Source: Pyrodictiaceae archaeon (GTDB taxonomy: Archaea; Thermoproteota; Thermoprotei_A; Sulfolobales; WAQK01). From it: a DNA stretch of 53,011 nt. Below, piece by piece: positions 42,068-50,211 of the stretch (position 1 is the first letter of the stretch; every line of letters starts with the position of its first letter). The notes beneath the pieces were generated by a model. That model saw only the letters and a program-made list of their open reading frames with translations, ran no database searches and had not been told where the DNA came from. Location of the stretch: contig WAQK01000043.1 in assembly GCA_015520265.1 (NCBI GenBank), positions 1-53,011 of the forward strand. The letters are read 5' to 3'. Position numbers and translations under genes: made by a program.

Positions 42068-42627
42068 GGGTGGTTCTCGGCGTATCCGGGGCCAGTGGCT
42101 CGATCTACGCGTATAGGCTTGTTGAGGAGCTGTCGCGTCACGCCTCCGTGGAGACCATATACACGAGGGCCGCCCTCAAGGTTGCGGACACGGAGCTGGA
42201 GGGCGGCGCCAAGGCCCTGTTGAGCCAGCTCGAAAGGTTCTCGGATGCCGTCTACAGTGAGGACGACTTCGACTCCCCGTTGGCCAGCTCCAGCAACTTA
42301 AGGGACGCGATGGTGATTGCTCCATGCAGCGTGAAGACGCTCTCAGCAATAGTGCACGGCTATGCCTCCAACTTGCTTGTAAGGGCGGCCCTTACCATGC
42401 TGAGGTTCAGGAGGCCCCTTGTCCTAGTGGTCCGTGAAACGCCACTCGGGGTTGTCGAGCTGGGCAACATGCTTAGGGCGGCGGAGATGGGTGCCGTAGT
42501 CATGCCCGCCGCTCCCGGGTTCTACCATAAGCCGAGAAGCCTGGATGATCTGGTGAACTTCGTGGTGGGAAAAGTGCTTGACGTCCTCGGCCTACCACAC
42601 AGCCTTTACCAGCGCTGGGCATCCTAG
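42064..42627 (+). CDS. ubiX: UbiX-like flavin prenyltransferase
   Basis: This enzyme joins a dimethylallyl unit to FMN to make the prenyl-FMN cofactor of UbiD decarboxylases. The 187 residues hold the flavin-binding start VVLGVSGASGSIYAYRL, the SSSNLRDAMVIAPCSVKTLSAI stretch and the closing PAAPGFYHKP, all typical of UbiX. The ATG overlaps the UspA stop by four bases. The stop shares CTAG with the convergent Cys-rich gene. No UbiD homologue lies in this window, so its client enzyme must be elsewhere. Confidence 0.92.
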   Translation: MRVVLGVSGASGSIYAYRLVEELSRHASVETIYTRAALKVADTELEGGAKALLSQLERFSDAVYSEDDFDSPLASSSNLRDAMVIAPCSVKTLSAIVHGYASNLLVRAALTMLRFRRPLVLVVRETPLGVVELGNMLRAAEMGAVVMPAAPGFYHKPRSLDDLVNFVVGKVLDVLGLPHSLYQRWAS

Positions 42628-43061
42628 ATGACGTCGTCATACTTGCCGAAACGTCTGGTTATCAGGCTCTTGGTCTTGTAGTCTATGTCAGACTCCTTGA
42701 GCTCCTCGAACATGTCCCTCATAGCCCGTCTCTCCTGCTCCTTCTTCACCGCATACATGCATTTCCCGTCAGGTAGCAGGGCCTTGAGGGCACAGTAGGC
42801 GTATTGGCAGCCGGCGCCTATGCAGTTGTCGCCGATCCAGCGGCAGTAGGTGACCTTGATTTGCTTGCCCCTCGAGAACTCGTTGCGTATCACTAGGGCC
42901 CTCTGGTTGCACCTGAAGTAGGGGCAGAGCTGGTTACACTTATTGCCTATAGGCCTGGGCTGCGGGCCTCCCGCCTCGGGTCTGCCTGGTCCACCCGGCC
43001 TCCTGTGGGGCCGTCGTTGGTCTCCTGGCCTAAAATCCCTTCTAGGGAAACCCAACTCCAC
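42624..43061 (-). CDS. Uncharacterised Cys-rich protein with basic N-terminus
   Basis: This 145-residue protein begins with a Pro/Arg/Gly-rich, disordered stretch (about 1-38, RRPHRRPGGPGRPEAGG). A compact Cys-rich domain follows: KCNQLCPYFRCNQ, YCRWIGDNCIGAGCQYAYCALK and GKCMY, nine cysteines in all. The spacing suggests a zinc or Fe-S site. The C-terminal third is helical and charged. The basic tail and metal site suggest nucleic-acid binding, but no family is recognised. The start is GTG 43061. It is upstream of nothing on its strand within 400 bases and convergent with ubiX; endA lies 66 bases upstream, same orientation. Confidence 0.7.
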   Translation of the reverse strand: MELGFPRRDFRPGDQRRPHRRPGGPGRPEAGGPQPRPIGNKCNQLCPYFRCNQRALVIRNEFSRGKQIKVTYCRWIGDNCIGAGCQYAYCALKALLPDGKCMYAVKKEQERRAMRDMFEELKESDIDYKTKSLITRRFGKYDDVI

Positions 43062-43127
43062 TCCCCATCGCTACTTCTCACGCATCATATAACCCGCACC
43101 GTGTAAGACGGGTCTGCTAGAGTTGTT

Positions 43128-43679
43128 CTAAGGCTTGTACCATTTAAACGTTATGTAGCGGGCCTGACCCCTGCCCTTGTCAACAGCCGCTATGATGAAG
43201 GTCTTCCGTACGGCGTGGCTGAGCCTCCCTGCCCTCACTATTTCTATGGGGTCGAGATCGGCATGCATATCCATGACGTGGACGAGGAAGGGTGCATGGT
43301 CTATGCCCGGCCCGTACTCGTAGACGGCGAAGTCGGAGCCGAACTTTAAGCCCGACCTGACGACGTAGCCTCCCTCTCGCAGCTCCTTGTATACGAGGTA
43401 CTGCTGGTCGAACTCGGTTATGGCTCTTCTAGCCCTCTCTCGCAGCTCATCGATGCTTAAGGGTTTGCCGCGGCCAGGAGTCCAGACCTCCAACACACCC
43501 TTCTCCGCCAGGTACATGGCTTCTAGCAGGGAGAGTTCCAGGGGTGCGTCGAACTCGGGCTCCTTCGGCTTCCTTATGCCGAAGGGCTTGCCGTAGAAAC
43601 CGTCTTTGAAAAGGGAGACTGCGTCCTCACGGTCGAAGACTACTACTCGTATCCCCAGCAGCTCGCCGCGCGCAGGCAT
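43128..43679 (-). CDS. endA: tRNA-splicing endonuclease
   Basis: This enzyme cuts introns from pre-tRNA at bulge-helix-bulge sites. The 183 residues contain the catalytic domain with the triad Tyr120 (DFAVY), His128 (IDHAPFLVHV) and Lys159 (AVRKTFIIA), His-to-Lys spacing 31 as in the Methanocaldococcus enzyme. In Crenarchaeota the active form is usually a heterotetramer with a second, shorter structural subunit, which is not in this window. The tRNA-Gln at 37155 with a 22-nt intron is a likely substrate. The start is ATG 43679, 14 bases after the DUF47 stop, so the two are probably one operon. Confidence 0.93.
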   Translation of the reverse strand: MPARGELLGIRVVVFDREDAVSLFKDGFYGKPFGIRKPKEPEFDAPLELSLLEAMYLAEKGVLEVWTPGRGKPLSIDELRERARRAITEFDQQYLVYKELREGGYVVRSGLKFGSDFAVYEYGPGIDHAPFLVHVMDMHADLDPIEIVRAGRLSHAVRKTFIIAAVDKGRGQARYITFKWYKP

Positions 43680-43693
43680 GGATGTTCATCCGC

Positions 43694-44380
43694 TCAGTAC
43701 TTGTGCAACGCCAAGTAGCGTAGGTTGTCAGCAGCCTCCTTAATGATGTCACAAGTATCCTCCAAGGTGTCCACGATCTCCTTGAGCAGCATCAGCATTG
43801 TTATGTCGCCCGAATAGCTGCTGTAGAGGTGGGGCGTTATGTTCCGATAGAGGCTGTCGGCAGAGTCCTCCAGCTTGCTAACCTCCTTGGCGGCCTCCAC
43901 GCTCCTCCTGGCAGAGTTCATGGACAGCATCCGTATGGCGTCGTGGAGCTTGTCGTATGCTTTGAATACTGTGGAGGCGAATTCTGTAACCATCCGGCCT
44001 GTCTCCTGGCTCACTGATGCGTTCTGCTTGCTGGTCACAAGGACCCTGTAGGCGAGGGCATCCATGTTCTGGGCCACCCTCTCCAGCATGTTGACAACTG
44101 TGGCGTAGAGGTCCTTATAGATCAGCGTGGGGGCTATTCTTACAATATACTCCAGCGTCTTGTCCTTAACCTCCTCAGCCGAGTTCTTGAGGCTCCTGAT
44201 CCTCTCGTACCTGGCCCTTATGGCCTCCTTCTTACCCTCCACAAGGTCCTCCACTATCTTGACAGACTCGCCCATCGAGTCCCTTACATGGCTGCTGAGG
44301 CTCATTAGCTGCTCAATCACGCTCATCTCTGCGAGCGATATGCGCCTGGGGTCCACCGGGTTTATGTACTCCTCTGTCAC
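43694..44380 (-). CDS. DUF47 (PhoU-like) protein
   Basis: This all-helical protein (228 residues) belongs to DUF47, distant relatives of PhoU often linked with phosphate uptake. It shows the heptad-like helices of a six-helix bundle and a conserved ending (LLKEIVDTLEDTCDIIKEAADNLRYLAL), which in the family carries the acidic metal-binding signature. No Pit-type phosphate transporter lies next to it here, so the usual context is missing. The start is GTG 44380 with GGTGATC just upstream, a very good ribosome site. It is followed after 14 bases by endA. Confidence 0.87.
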   Translation of the reverse strand: MTEEYINPVDPRRISLAEMSVIEQLMSLSSHVRDSMGESVKIVEDLVEGKKEAIRARYERIRSLKNSAEEVKDKTLEYIVRIAPTLIYKDLYATVVNMLERVAQNMDALAYRVLVTSKQNASVSQETGRMVTEFASTVFKAYDKLHDAIRMLSMNSARRSVEAAKEVSKLEDSADSLYRNITPHLYSSYSGDITMLMLLKEIVDTLEDTCDIIKEAADNLRYLALHKY

Positions 44381-44485
44381 CCGTGATCACCGTCGCTCCT
44401 GACAGGCTTGACTAGTAGAACCCATGATAAAAACCTAACGCATTATAGGGTTCAACGCCCGTGTATGTGGCTAGAGGGTGCCGGC

Positions 44486-46120
44486 TTGCCGAGGATACTG
44501 CTAGTGGACGCACTGGCCCGGGGCTCGGGAGCCAGGAGAGCGACGCTGGACGTAGTGGGTGCCGGGCCCCGCCTAGTGGCTGGCATACTCGAGTCCCGGG
44601 GGGTCAGGGTGGACCTACTGCCGCTGGAGGAGGTGCTCTCCGACCCCTGGATCCTGGGCGGCTACGACGTACTCCTTGCTAGCGGGATGTCTAGTGACAA
44701 GCCCGGAATGTCGAAGCTCGCCAGGCTATGGGCCAAGGTGGGTGGAGGACCCCTAGTGGCGGGAGGCCCCGTATCCACGGAATACGGGAAGCTCCTCGAC
44801 TACGGGTACAGCCTGATCGTCTACGGCGAGGGTGAGCGGCAGCTGGAGGCCCTCGCACCCCACATCTCTAGGGCCAGGCTTCCCGGGCCGGAGGAGTTGA
44901 TGGGGATCAAGGGGGTTGCCTTCAGGTCTGGAAAGATGCCCGTCTTCACCGGGCATCCAGGTTTCCTGGGACGCAGTGAACTCAACAGGTATAAGTCTTC
45001 TGTGAGGGTTGTCAAAGGATATCCTAACTACTGGGCATCCAGGGTCTACGTGGAGGTTGTCAGGGGGTGCAGCAACTTCTACAGGCCCACCATCCGTCTC
45101 GCTGACGGGAGAAAATGCATAGAGTGCGGCCTCTGCAGGGAGGGCCCCCTAGAGGCTAGGCTCGGATGCCCAGTTAACATACCGGCCGGGTGCGGGTACT
45201 GCAGTGTCCCGGCCCTATATGGCCCAGCTAGGAGCAGGGACCGGGACCTCATAGTTGAGGAGGTCAAAGAACTCGTCCGGCTGGGCGTATCCAGGATAGT
45301 GCTTAGTGCTCCCGACATCCTCGACTATGGGCGGGACCTACTTGTGGAACCCAAACCCCTAACGGATCCCAGAACCCCTCCAGCCAACCTGGATGCGCTG
45401 GAAGACCTATTCGAAGCTCTTCGCAACCGTGTCCCCGAGATAGAGAGCGGGGAGGTGGTACTGGGCCTGGAGAACATAAAGGCCAACCTGGTTACCGAGG
45501 AGGTGGCCAAGCTTCTGGGCCGCTACTTTGCTGGCACACCGGTACATATAGGTGTGGAGACAGGGGACCCCATGCTCGTGGACGCGTTGGGCCGGCCTGT
45601 GAGGCTGGATGAGGCAGAAAGAGCTGTCCAGCTCCTCAAGAAACACGGCCTACGCCCCTATGTCTACTTTATCCATGGCCTCCCAGGGCAAACCCTTGAG
45701 TCTGCGAGGAAGACGGCCAGCTACATCGGGAGACTGGGAAGACTTGGTGTGGAGAAGGTGACAACATATAGGTTCAGGCCGCTCCCAGGTTCCGCCTTCG
45801 AGGGGATGCCGCCTGGCAGGCCAGCCGCCCTGGACGAGGCTAGTAGGATGATTGTTGAGGCGGCTAGGAAGGTTAACGTGGAGGCCAAGAAACGTATGGT
45901 GGGCCTCAGGATCAGGGCAGTGGTAGCTGGAAAGTACAAGGGGAGAGCGCTGGCATACCCCCTCCTCCACGGGCCCGTAGTGCTCCTCGATAAACCGTCA
46001 GAAGACCTGAGGGGAATGGTTGTTGAGGCGGAGATCACAGGCGTCGTAGACGACAGAATGGTGAGGGGGAAGATTGTCCGGGTTCTCGGCCATGCTAGGG
46101 GCGGACCAACCGCTTCATGA
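44486..46120 (+). CDS. Radical SAM protein with B12-like N-terminus, Cys-rich insert and TRAM domain
   Basis: From TTG 44486 this is a 544-residue archaeal Fe-S oxidoreductase of unknown reaction. The first 150 residues are an alpha/beta domain like a cobalamin-binding fold (PRILLVDALA, LLASGMSSDKPG, VAGGPVS). The cluster region is unusual: C195 (RGC) is followed by CIECGLC (C211, C214, C217), C228 and then CGYC (C236, C239). A TIM barrel follows (HIGVETGDPML, YFIHGLPGQT), then a C-terminal TRAM-like beta domain (GMVVEAEITGVVDDRMVRGKIVRVL) that suggests RNA binding. GAGGGTG stands just before TTG 44486; ATG 44465 is the alternative. The 3' end overlaps the convergent gene by 26 bases. Confidence 0.8.
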   Translation: MPRILLVDALARGSGARRATLDVVGAGPRLVAGILESRGVRVDLLPLEEVLSDPWILGGYDVLLASGMSSDKPGMSKLARLWAKVGGGPLVAGGPVSTEYGKLLDYGYSLIVYGEGERQLEALAPHISRARLPGPEELMGIKGVAFRSGKMPVFTGHPGFLGRSELNRYKSSVRVVKGYPNYWASRVYVEVVRGCSNFYRPTIRLADGRKCIECGLCREGPLEARLGCPVNIPAGCGYCSVPALYGPARSRDRDLIVEEVKELVRLGVSRIVLSAPDILDYGRDLLVEPKPLTDPRTPPANLDALEDLFEALRNRVPEIESGEVVLGLENIKANLVTEEVAKLLGRYFAGTPVHIGVETGDPMLVDALGRPVRLDEAERAVQLLKKHGLRPYVYFIHGLPGQTLESARKTASYIGRLGRLGVEKVTTYRFRPLPGSAFEGMPPGRPAALDEASRMIVEAARKVNVEAKKRMVGLRIRAVVAGKYKGRALAYPLLHGPVVLLDKPSEDLRGMVVEAEITGVVDDRMVRGKIVRVLGHARGGPTAS

Positions 46121-46502
46121 CCCGGACTAGCTCCTCCCTGTCACGGAGAAGGGCCTGCCTCTCCTCTTCCAGGAGCCGTGCACCGTTGGAGCCTAGCTGG
46201 ATTGCCCTCGAGAGAACCTCCATCTCGTCCTGTAGGCCCACGAGGATCATGTACTCTATGAGGGTTTCCACATCCTCTTGTAGGACCCCCTGGAGGCCTG
46301 AGAGCTCGGGGGCATGGCTGTTAATCCTCGCCCTAACTGCTCTGAGGCGGCTCAGCGTCTTCACCAGCATCTCCTGTGCCTCGTCGTCGCCGGGGTTGCG
46401 GCTAACCTTGTCTAGGAGGCGCATAGCCTTTCTCACGAGAACAGCGTGTTTCTTCACGTTCTCCTCAAAAACCCTATAGGAGTCGAGGGGATCCCGGCTC
46501 AT
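46095..46502 (-). CDS. Uncharacterised all-helical protein
   Basis: This 135-residue protein is wholly alpha-helical by pattern, with heptads in VFEENVKKHAVLVRKAMRLLDKV and a strongly charged C-terminal helix (ARLLEEERQALLRDREELVRVMKRLVRP) that may form a coiled coil. No family is recognised. It is coupled to the preceding gene by an ATGA overlap (46499-46502), so the two products probably interact or act together. Its last 26 bases overlap the convergent radical SAM gene. Confidence 0.65.
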   Translation of the reverse strand: MSRDPLDSYRVFEENVKKHAVLVRKAMRLLDKVSRNPGDDEAQEMLVKTLSRLRAVRARINSHAPELSGLQGVLQEDVETLIEYMILVGLQDEMEVLSRAIQLGSNGARLLEEERQALLRDREELVRVMKRLVRP

Positions 46503-46891
46503 ACCATATCACTCTTGCTCCTGGCTTTCCTCACAGTGGCTATGCTATTGTCGGCCACACCTTTTTCCCTGAGTAGCTCGCCGTTGCAGTAGACCTCGTT
46601 GGGCGGAACCTCCTCGTCGAGCACTGCCTCGAAAACGAACTTGTGCCTCCCGGCAACGACCACCTCTAGGGCGTCCGTGATCCCCAGGGCCTTGGCCGTG
46701 GACGGGTTTATCCTGGCCTTGGCTGGGTCTATGTCCTCGTCGTACCTTACCCTCATCCTACGCTCAACCAGCTTGACCTCCTTCTTGCGCAGAGCATCCG
46801 CTGGGGGTATTAGGGCCACGAGGGCCTTAATGTCCCGCTTACCCTCCGGCTTATCCTCGCCGGGCGTCTGCGTGTGCTCGGGGGCCTCCAT
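46499..46891 (-). CDS. Uncharacterised protein with a Cdc48-N-like double-psi barrel segment
   Basis: This 130-residue protein has a polar N-terminal tail (about 1-20). A beta-rich domain then includes ARINPSTAKALGITDALEVVVAGRHKFVFEAV and DNSIATVRKARSKS. The first stretch has the arrangement seen in double-psi beta-barrels such as the N-domain of Cdc48/VAT (R-x-x-P, then helix, then G-I-x-x-x-D-x-V-x-V). The link is by pattern only. The start is ATG 46891, under a TATA box flanked by two 11-bp repeats. The stop overlaps the next start in ATGA. No ATPase lies nearby. Confidence 0.65.
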   Translation of the reverse strand: MEAPEHTQTPGEDKPEGKRDIKALVALIPPADALRKKEVKLVERRMRVRYDEDIDPAKARINPSTAKALGITDALEVVVAGRHKFVFEAVLDEEVPPNEVYCNGELLREKGVADNSIATVRKARSKSDMV

Positions 46892-46918
46892 TCAGGATCC
46901 CTCACAGTATCTTAGGCT

Positions 46919-46956
46919 TAGGAGGAGCTAATAAATAAATGCCAGTAGGAGGAGCT
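46919..46956. repeat. 11-bp direct repeat flanking a TATA box
   Basis: TAGGAGGAGCT occurs at 46919-46929 and again at 46946-46956. Between them the minus strand holds ATTTATTTATTAG, the probable TATA box of the 46499-46891 gene. The second copy touches the glyS stop codon. It may be a paired operator or chance. Confidence 0.45.
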
Positions 46957-48698
46957 TAGCCCTCTACAGGTTCGCCCAGCTCTTCCAGCTCAGCGCCGCC
47001 CCATACGAATCTCTCGACAGCCTCCACAACCCTGGTTGCCGGGAGCCTTACCTGCCTCCACGTATCCCGATCCCTCAGGGTCACTGTGCCGTCCTCCAGG
47101 GTCTGATGGTCCACGGTTACGGAGACAGGGATGCCAACCTCGTCTGCCCTTGCGTATCTTCTGCCTATCGCACCTGACTCGTCGTAGAAGACGTAGAACC
47201 CGGCGTCGACGAGTAGATCTCTCAGTCTCCTAGCCTCCCTAACTATGCCCTCAACGTTGGAGACTAGGGGGAAGACTGCCACCTGGAACGGCGCTATGTC
47301 CCGCGGCAGCGAGAGCACTGTTCTACCCTCCCTCTTCCTGTACGCATATTCCAGCGCCACGTAAACCAGCCTCTCGGCGCCGAAGGAGGGCTCCACCACA
47401 TGGGGTATGAACCTCTTCCCCGCAACCTTCTCCTCCACAACCTCTACGTGGACGTGTTCCCGGGTCAGTCTCTCCCCGGCTACCTCTATGTAGCCGTTCT
47501 CGCCAAGGGCCTCCTCCACCCTGCCCGGCTCCATCCTGGAGAGTTCCTCGAGTATTCTGGGGGCCTTAGACTTGAAGGTCCTGCCTATGGCCTGCTTGTT
47601 GGCAACGATCCTCTTCCTTCGAACCGTCCTGGGCTCAGGGTATGGCTTGAACACGGTGAGGTCCTGCCCGCTGAACTTCATGTGCCTGGAGAGGTCATAG
47701 TCGCCCCTATAGGCGTGTCCCGAGACCTCTACCCATCCCCATCTCTCCACCTTGACGAGCTGGTCGAAGGTCTGGCTGGCATAATGGGCCCTCTCCTCCG
47801 GAAGCTTCTCCTCGAAGAACTGGTTCTCGTAGGGGACGCCCAGTTCCTCCACGAACTTCCTGGCAATCACCATCCAGTAGCCCAGGAGAGGGTGAATAAT
47901 TACCCCCTGCTCTAATGCCTCCCTCAACGTGTACTCGCGGGGCTCCTCCCTTCCCTCCATCCTGTCCTTGGCGCTGAGTATCCTGAGCCTCTCACCCTCC
48001 ATGCCCTGGATCATGTGGTTATAGTCTTCCTCAGGATCGAAGAAGAACTCAACCTCCATTATCGTGAACTCCCTAAGCCTGATCATACCCTGCCTGGGGG
48101 AGATCTCGTTCCTGGCCACCCTGCCGATCTGGCCTATGCCTAGGGGGAGCCTGCCCCTCATCGACTCGTAGACTCTCTTGAAGGCAACGAACATGCCCTG
48201 AGCCGCCTCGGGCCTCAGGTAGCCCACGTTGCCCTTGTAAGGGCCTATCTGGGTCTGGAAGAGGAGGTTGAAGACCCTGACCTCCCCCAGCTCGCCGCCG
48301 CAGGCGGGGCACCGGATGTTCTTCTCCCTGATTATCCTGGTGAGCTGCTCCGGCGTGAGGCCCTCGGTCTTAATGCCTACCGCGTCCTCAACCACGTGGT
48401 CCGCCCTAAACATTCTGTGGCAGTTGGTGCACTCCACTATGGGGTCTGTGAAGCTCTCCACGTGGCCGCTGGCCTCCAGCACCTTGGAGGGCATTATTAC
48501 GGGCGTCTCGATCTCCACAACCATGTGCTGGTGTTTCTGGATGAACCATTTCCTCCACTTCTCCATTATCCTCTGCTTCAAAAGGGCCCCCAGCGGGCCG
48601 AGGTCGTAGAGCCCGCCGACGCCGCCGTATATCTCGTAGGATGGCCAGAAGAACCCTCTACGCTTAGCGAGCTCCACTATCTCCTTGTACAGGCTCAT
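46956..48698 (-). CDS. glyS: Glycyl-tRNA synthetase (class II, archaeal/eukaryotic type)
   Basis: This enzyme charges tRNA-Gly as a homodimer. From ATG 48698 it has 580 residues, beginning MSLYKEIVELAKRRGFFWPSYEIYGG, the usual archaeal N-terminus. Motif 1 and the dimer interface follow, then an insertion with two zinc-type pairs (CTNCHRMF and CPACGG), motif 2 around RNEISPRQGMIRLREFTIMEVEFF, and the anticodon-binding domain at the end (PFQVAVFPLVSNVEG). An upstream in-frame ATG (48734) would lie at or before the expected transcript start below the TATA box CATTTTAAAG (48735-48744), while GGAAGGAGG precedes ATG 48698. The shorter start is preferred. Confidence 0.95.
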   Translation of the reverse strand: MSLYKEIVELAKRRGFFWPSYEIYGGVGGLYDLGPLGALLKQRIMEKWRKWFIQKHQHMVVEIETPVIMPSKVLEASGHVESFTDPIVECTNCHRMFRADHVVEDAVGIKTEGLTPEQLTRIIREKNIRCPACGGELGEVRVFNLLFQTQIGPYKGNVGYLRPEAAQGMFVAFKRVYESMRGRLPLGIGQIGRVARNEISPRQGMIRLREFTIMEVEFFFDPEEDYNHMIQGMEGERLRILSAKDRMEGREEPREYTLREALEQGVIIHPLLGYWMVIARKFVEELGVPYENQFFEEKLPEERAHYASQTFDQLVKVERWGWVEVSGHAYRGDYDLSRHMKFSGQDLTVFKPYPEPRTVRRKRIVANKQAIGRTFKSKAPRILEELSRMEPGRVEEALGENGYIEVAGERLTREHVHVEVVEEKVAGKRFIPHVVEPSFGAERLVYVALEYAYRKREGRTVLSLPRDIAPFQVAVFPLVSNVEGIVREARRLRDLLVDAGFYVFYDESGAIGRRYARADEVGIPVSVTVDHQTLEDGTVTLRDRDTWRQVRLPATRVVEAVERFVWGGAELEELGEPVEG

Positions 48699-48734
48699 CT
48701 GCCTCCTTCCTCCCCCTGAAACTCGTGTACCCAT

Positions 48735-48775
48735 CTTTAAAATGCTATCCTACGTCACATTAAAGGGACCCGTTA
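48735..48775. promoter_or_regulatory. Divergent promoter between glyS and speB
   Basis: CATTTTAAAG on the minus strand (48735-48744) is the glyS TATA box. The ATG of the agmatinase gene follows CATTAAAGG at once, so its own TATA element must lie further left, within the glyS 5' region; TTTAAAATG at 48736-48744 is the best candidate and would make the message leaderless. Confidence 0.4.
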
Positions 48776-49678
48776 ATGGAGGAGCTCTACCTTAACAGGA
48801 CGCCGATGGTTTTCGGCGGCGAGCCGGGCGGCGGGGAAGACCTGGGTTTCAGGGTTATCGGTGTACCCTTCGATTCTACGGCGAGCTACGTGCCGGGCGC
48901 CAGATTCGGCCCCTCCGCCGTGAGAGAGGCGTCTGCAAGCCTGGAATTCTACTCCTTCAGGAGCGACGTGGACCTGGACCGTTACCGCATACCTGACCTG
49001 GGCGACGTGGCCGTGGTCCACGGCGACGCCGAGGAGACAGTGAAGAGGGTTAGAGCTGTGGTGGAGGGGTTGGCCTCGAAGGGCCTTAAACCCGCTGTTC
49101 TGGGCGGCGAGCACACGGTCAGCATAGGATCCATCCAAGCCCTGGGCCAGACCCACCACGACCTGGCCGTCTTGGTGCTCGACGCTCATCTAGATCTCAG
49201 GGAGAACTATTTGGGGTACCGGTATAGCCATGCATCGGCCATGAGGAGGGTGGGTGAGAGGCTGGGCTTTTCACGCCTATACTATCTGGGCGTGAGGGCC
49301 GCGTCGGGCGAGGAGGTTTCCTTCGCTAGGCAGAGGGGGATACCCTTCATAACGCCTGCCCAGCTGAGGCGGCTGGGGTTAAGGGAGGTGTTGCGCAGGC
49401 TTCAAAGGTTCGTTGAGGGGAGGCCCTTCTACATATCCATCGATATGGATGTCTTCGATCCTGCCTACGCGCCCGGCGTGGGGACGCCCGAGCCCGACGG
49501 TTTGGAGCCCTGGCTGGTCCTAGATCTCATATCAACATTGACGCGTTCTGAGGGCTTCGTGGGCATGGATGTGGTGGAGACCAACCCGCTAGTGGATCCG
49601 GGAAGGGCCACGGCCGCACTGGCAGCCAGACTCGTCCTAGAGGCCCTGGCAGGCTACGCCAAGCATGCATTGAGGTGA
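48776..49678 (+). CDS. speB: Agmatinase (ureohydrolase family)
   Basis: This is a manganese hydrolase that converts agmatine to putrescine and urea. The 300 residues carry all metal ligands: His113 (GGEHTVSIG), Asp136, His138 and Asp140 (DAHLDLR), and Asp223/Asp225 (SIDMDVFDP). The N-terminal GVPFDSTASYVPGARFGPSAVREAS and the late GVGTPEPDGL are typical of agmatinases rather than arginases. Arginase or another guanidino-hydrolase cannot be excluded by sequence alone. Archaea use it in polyamine synthesis. The start is ATG 48776. The next gene starts seven bases after its stop. Confidence 0.92.
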   Translation: MEELYLNRTPMVFGGEPGGGEDLGFRVIGVPFDSTASYVPGARFGPSAVREASASLEFYSFRSDVDLDRYRIPDLGDVAVVHGDAEETVKRVRAVVEGLASKGLKPAVLGGEHTVSIGSIQALGQTHHDLAVLVLDAHLDLRENYLGYRYSHASAMRRVGERLGFSRLYYLGVRAASGEEVSFARQRGIPFITPAQLRRLGLREVLRRLQRFVEGRPFYISIDMDVFDPAYAPGVGTPEPDGLEPWLVLDLISTLTRSEGFVGMDVVETNPLVDPGRATAALAARLVLEALAGYAKHALR

Positions 49679-49684
49679 GCCTCC

Positions 49685-50206
49685 GTGGGCAGGCGCCGTC
49701 TTGTACTACTCCTAGCATTGCTGGTGGCGATCAGCATAGCCGGGTATACATACTACGTGTACAGCGAGTACAGGAAGGTTGGCATCGGAAGCATAGCGAT
49801 AACGGGTATGGAGTTCAGGAGGCCCGCCGCCGGAACCGGCGGTCTGGGCGCTCTACGAGTTAAGTTCTCGATAGAAGTGGTTAATCCCGGCAGGATCGAC
49901 GTGGAGATTGATAGGATTGATTACGATGTTAGCGTCGAGGGTTTGAACATAGGCTCGGGGACGCTGGAAGACGTCTCAGTGCCTGCCGGCAGCAACGCTA
50001 CGCTTGGCGTCTCCATCGATGTGCCCCTCGACAAGGCGCTGGTACTTATACCGAGAATAATGGTTGAGCCCGGCAAGCCCCTGAACGTCGTTGTGAGGGG
50101 CACAGCCCACGCAAAGCCCAGGATCCTCGGCGTACCCCTCCCCGAGATCTCCGTGTCGTTTGAGAAGCACATAGAGTACAGCTTGGCCAACTGGGTCTCA
50201 GGGTAG
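49685..50206 (+). CDS. LEA14-like (WHy domain) membrane-anchored protein
   Basis: This 173-residue protein starts with a basic stretch and one hydrophobic helix (about 6-27, LVLLLALLVAISIAGYTYYVY), giving an N-terminal anchor. The rest is a beta-sandwich of the LEA type 2/WHy family (FSIEVVNPGRIDVEIDRIDYDVSVEGLNIGSG and then VPLDKALVLIPRI). Such proteins in archaea face outside and have an unknown role, perhaps in stabilising the envelope. The start is GTG 49685. It is in a tight run with speB (6-base gap) and the maltokinase-like gene (5-base gap). Confidence 0.8.
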   Translation: MGRRRLVLLLALLVAISIAGYTYYVYSEYRKVGIGSIAITGMEFRRPAAGTGGLGALRVKFSIEVVNPGRIDVEIDRIDYDVSVEGLNIGSGTLEDVSVPAGSNATLGVSIDVPLDKALVLIPRIMVEPGKPLNVVVRGTAHAKPRILGVPLPEISVSFEKHIEYSLANWVSG

Positions 50207-50211
50207 CAGCG

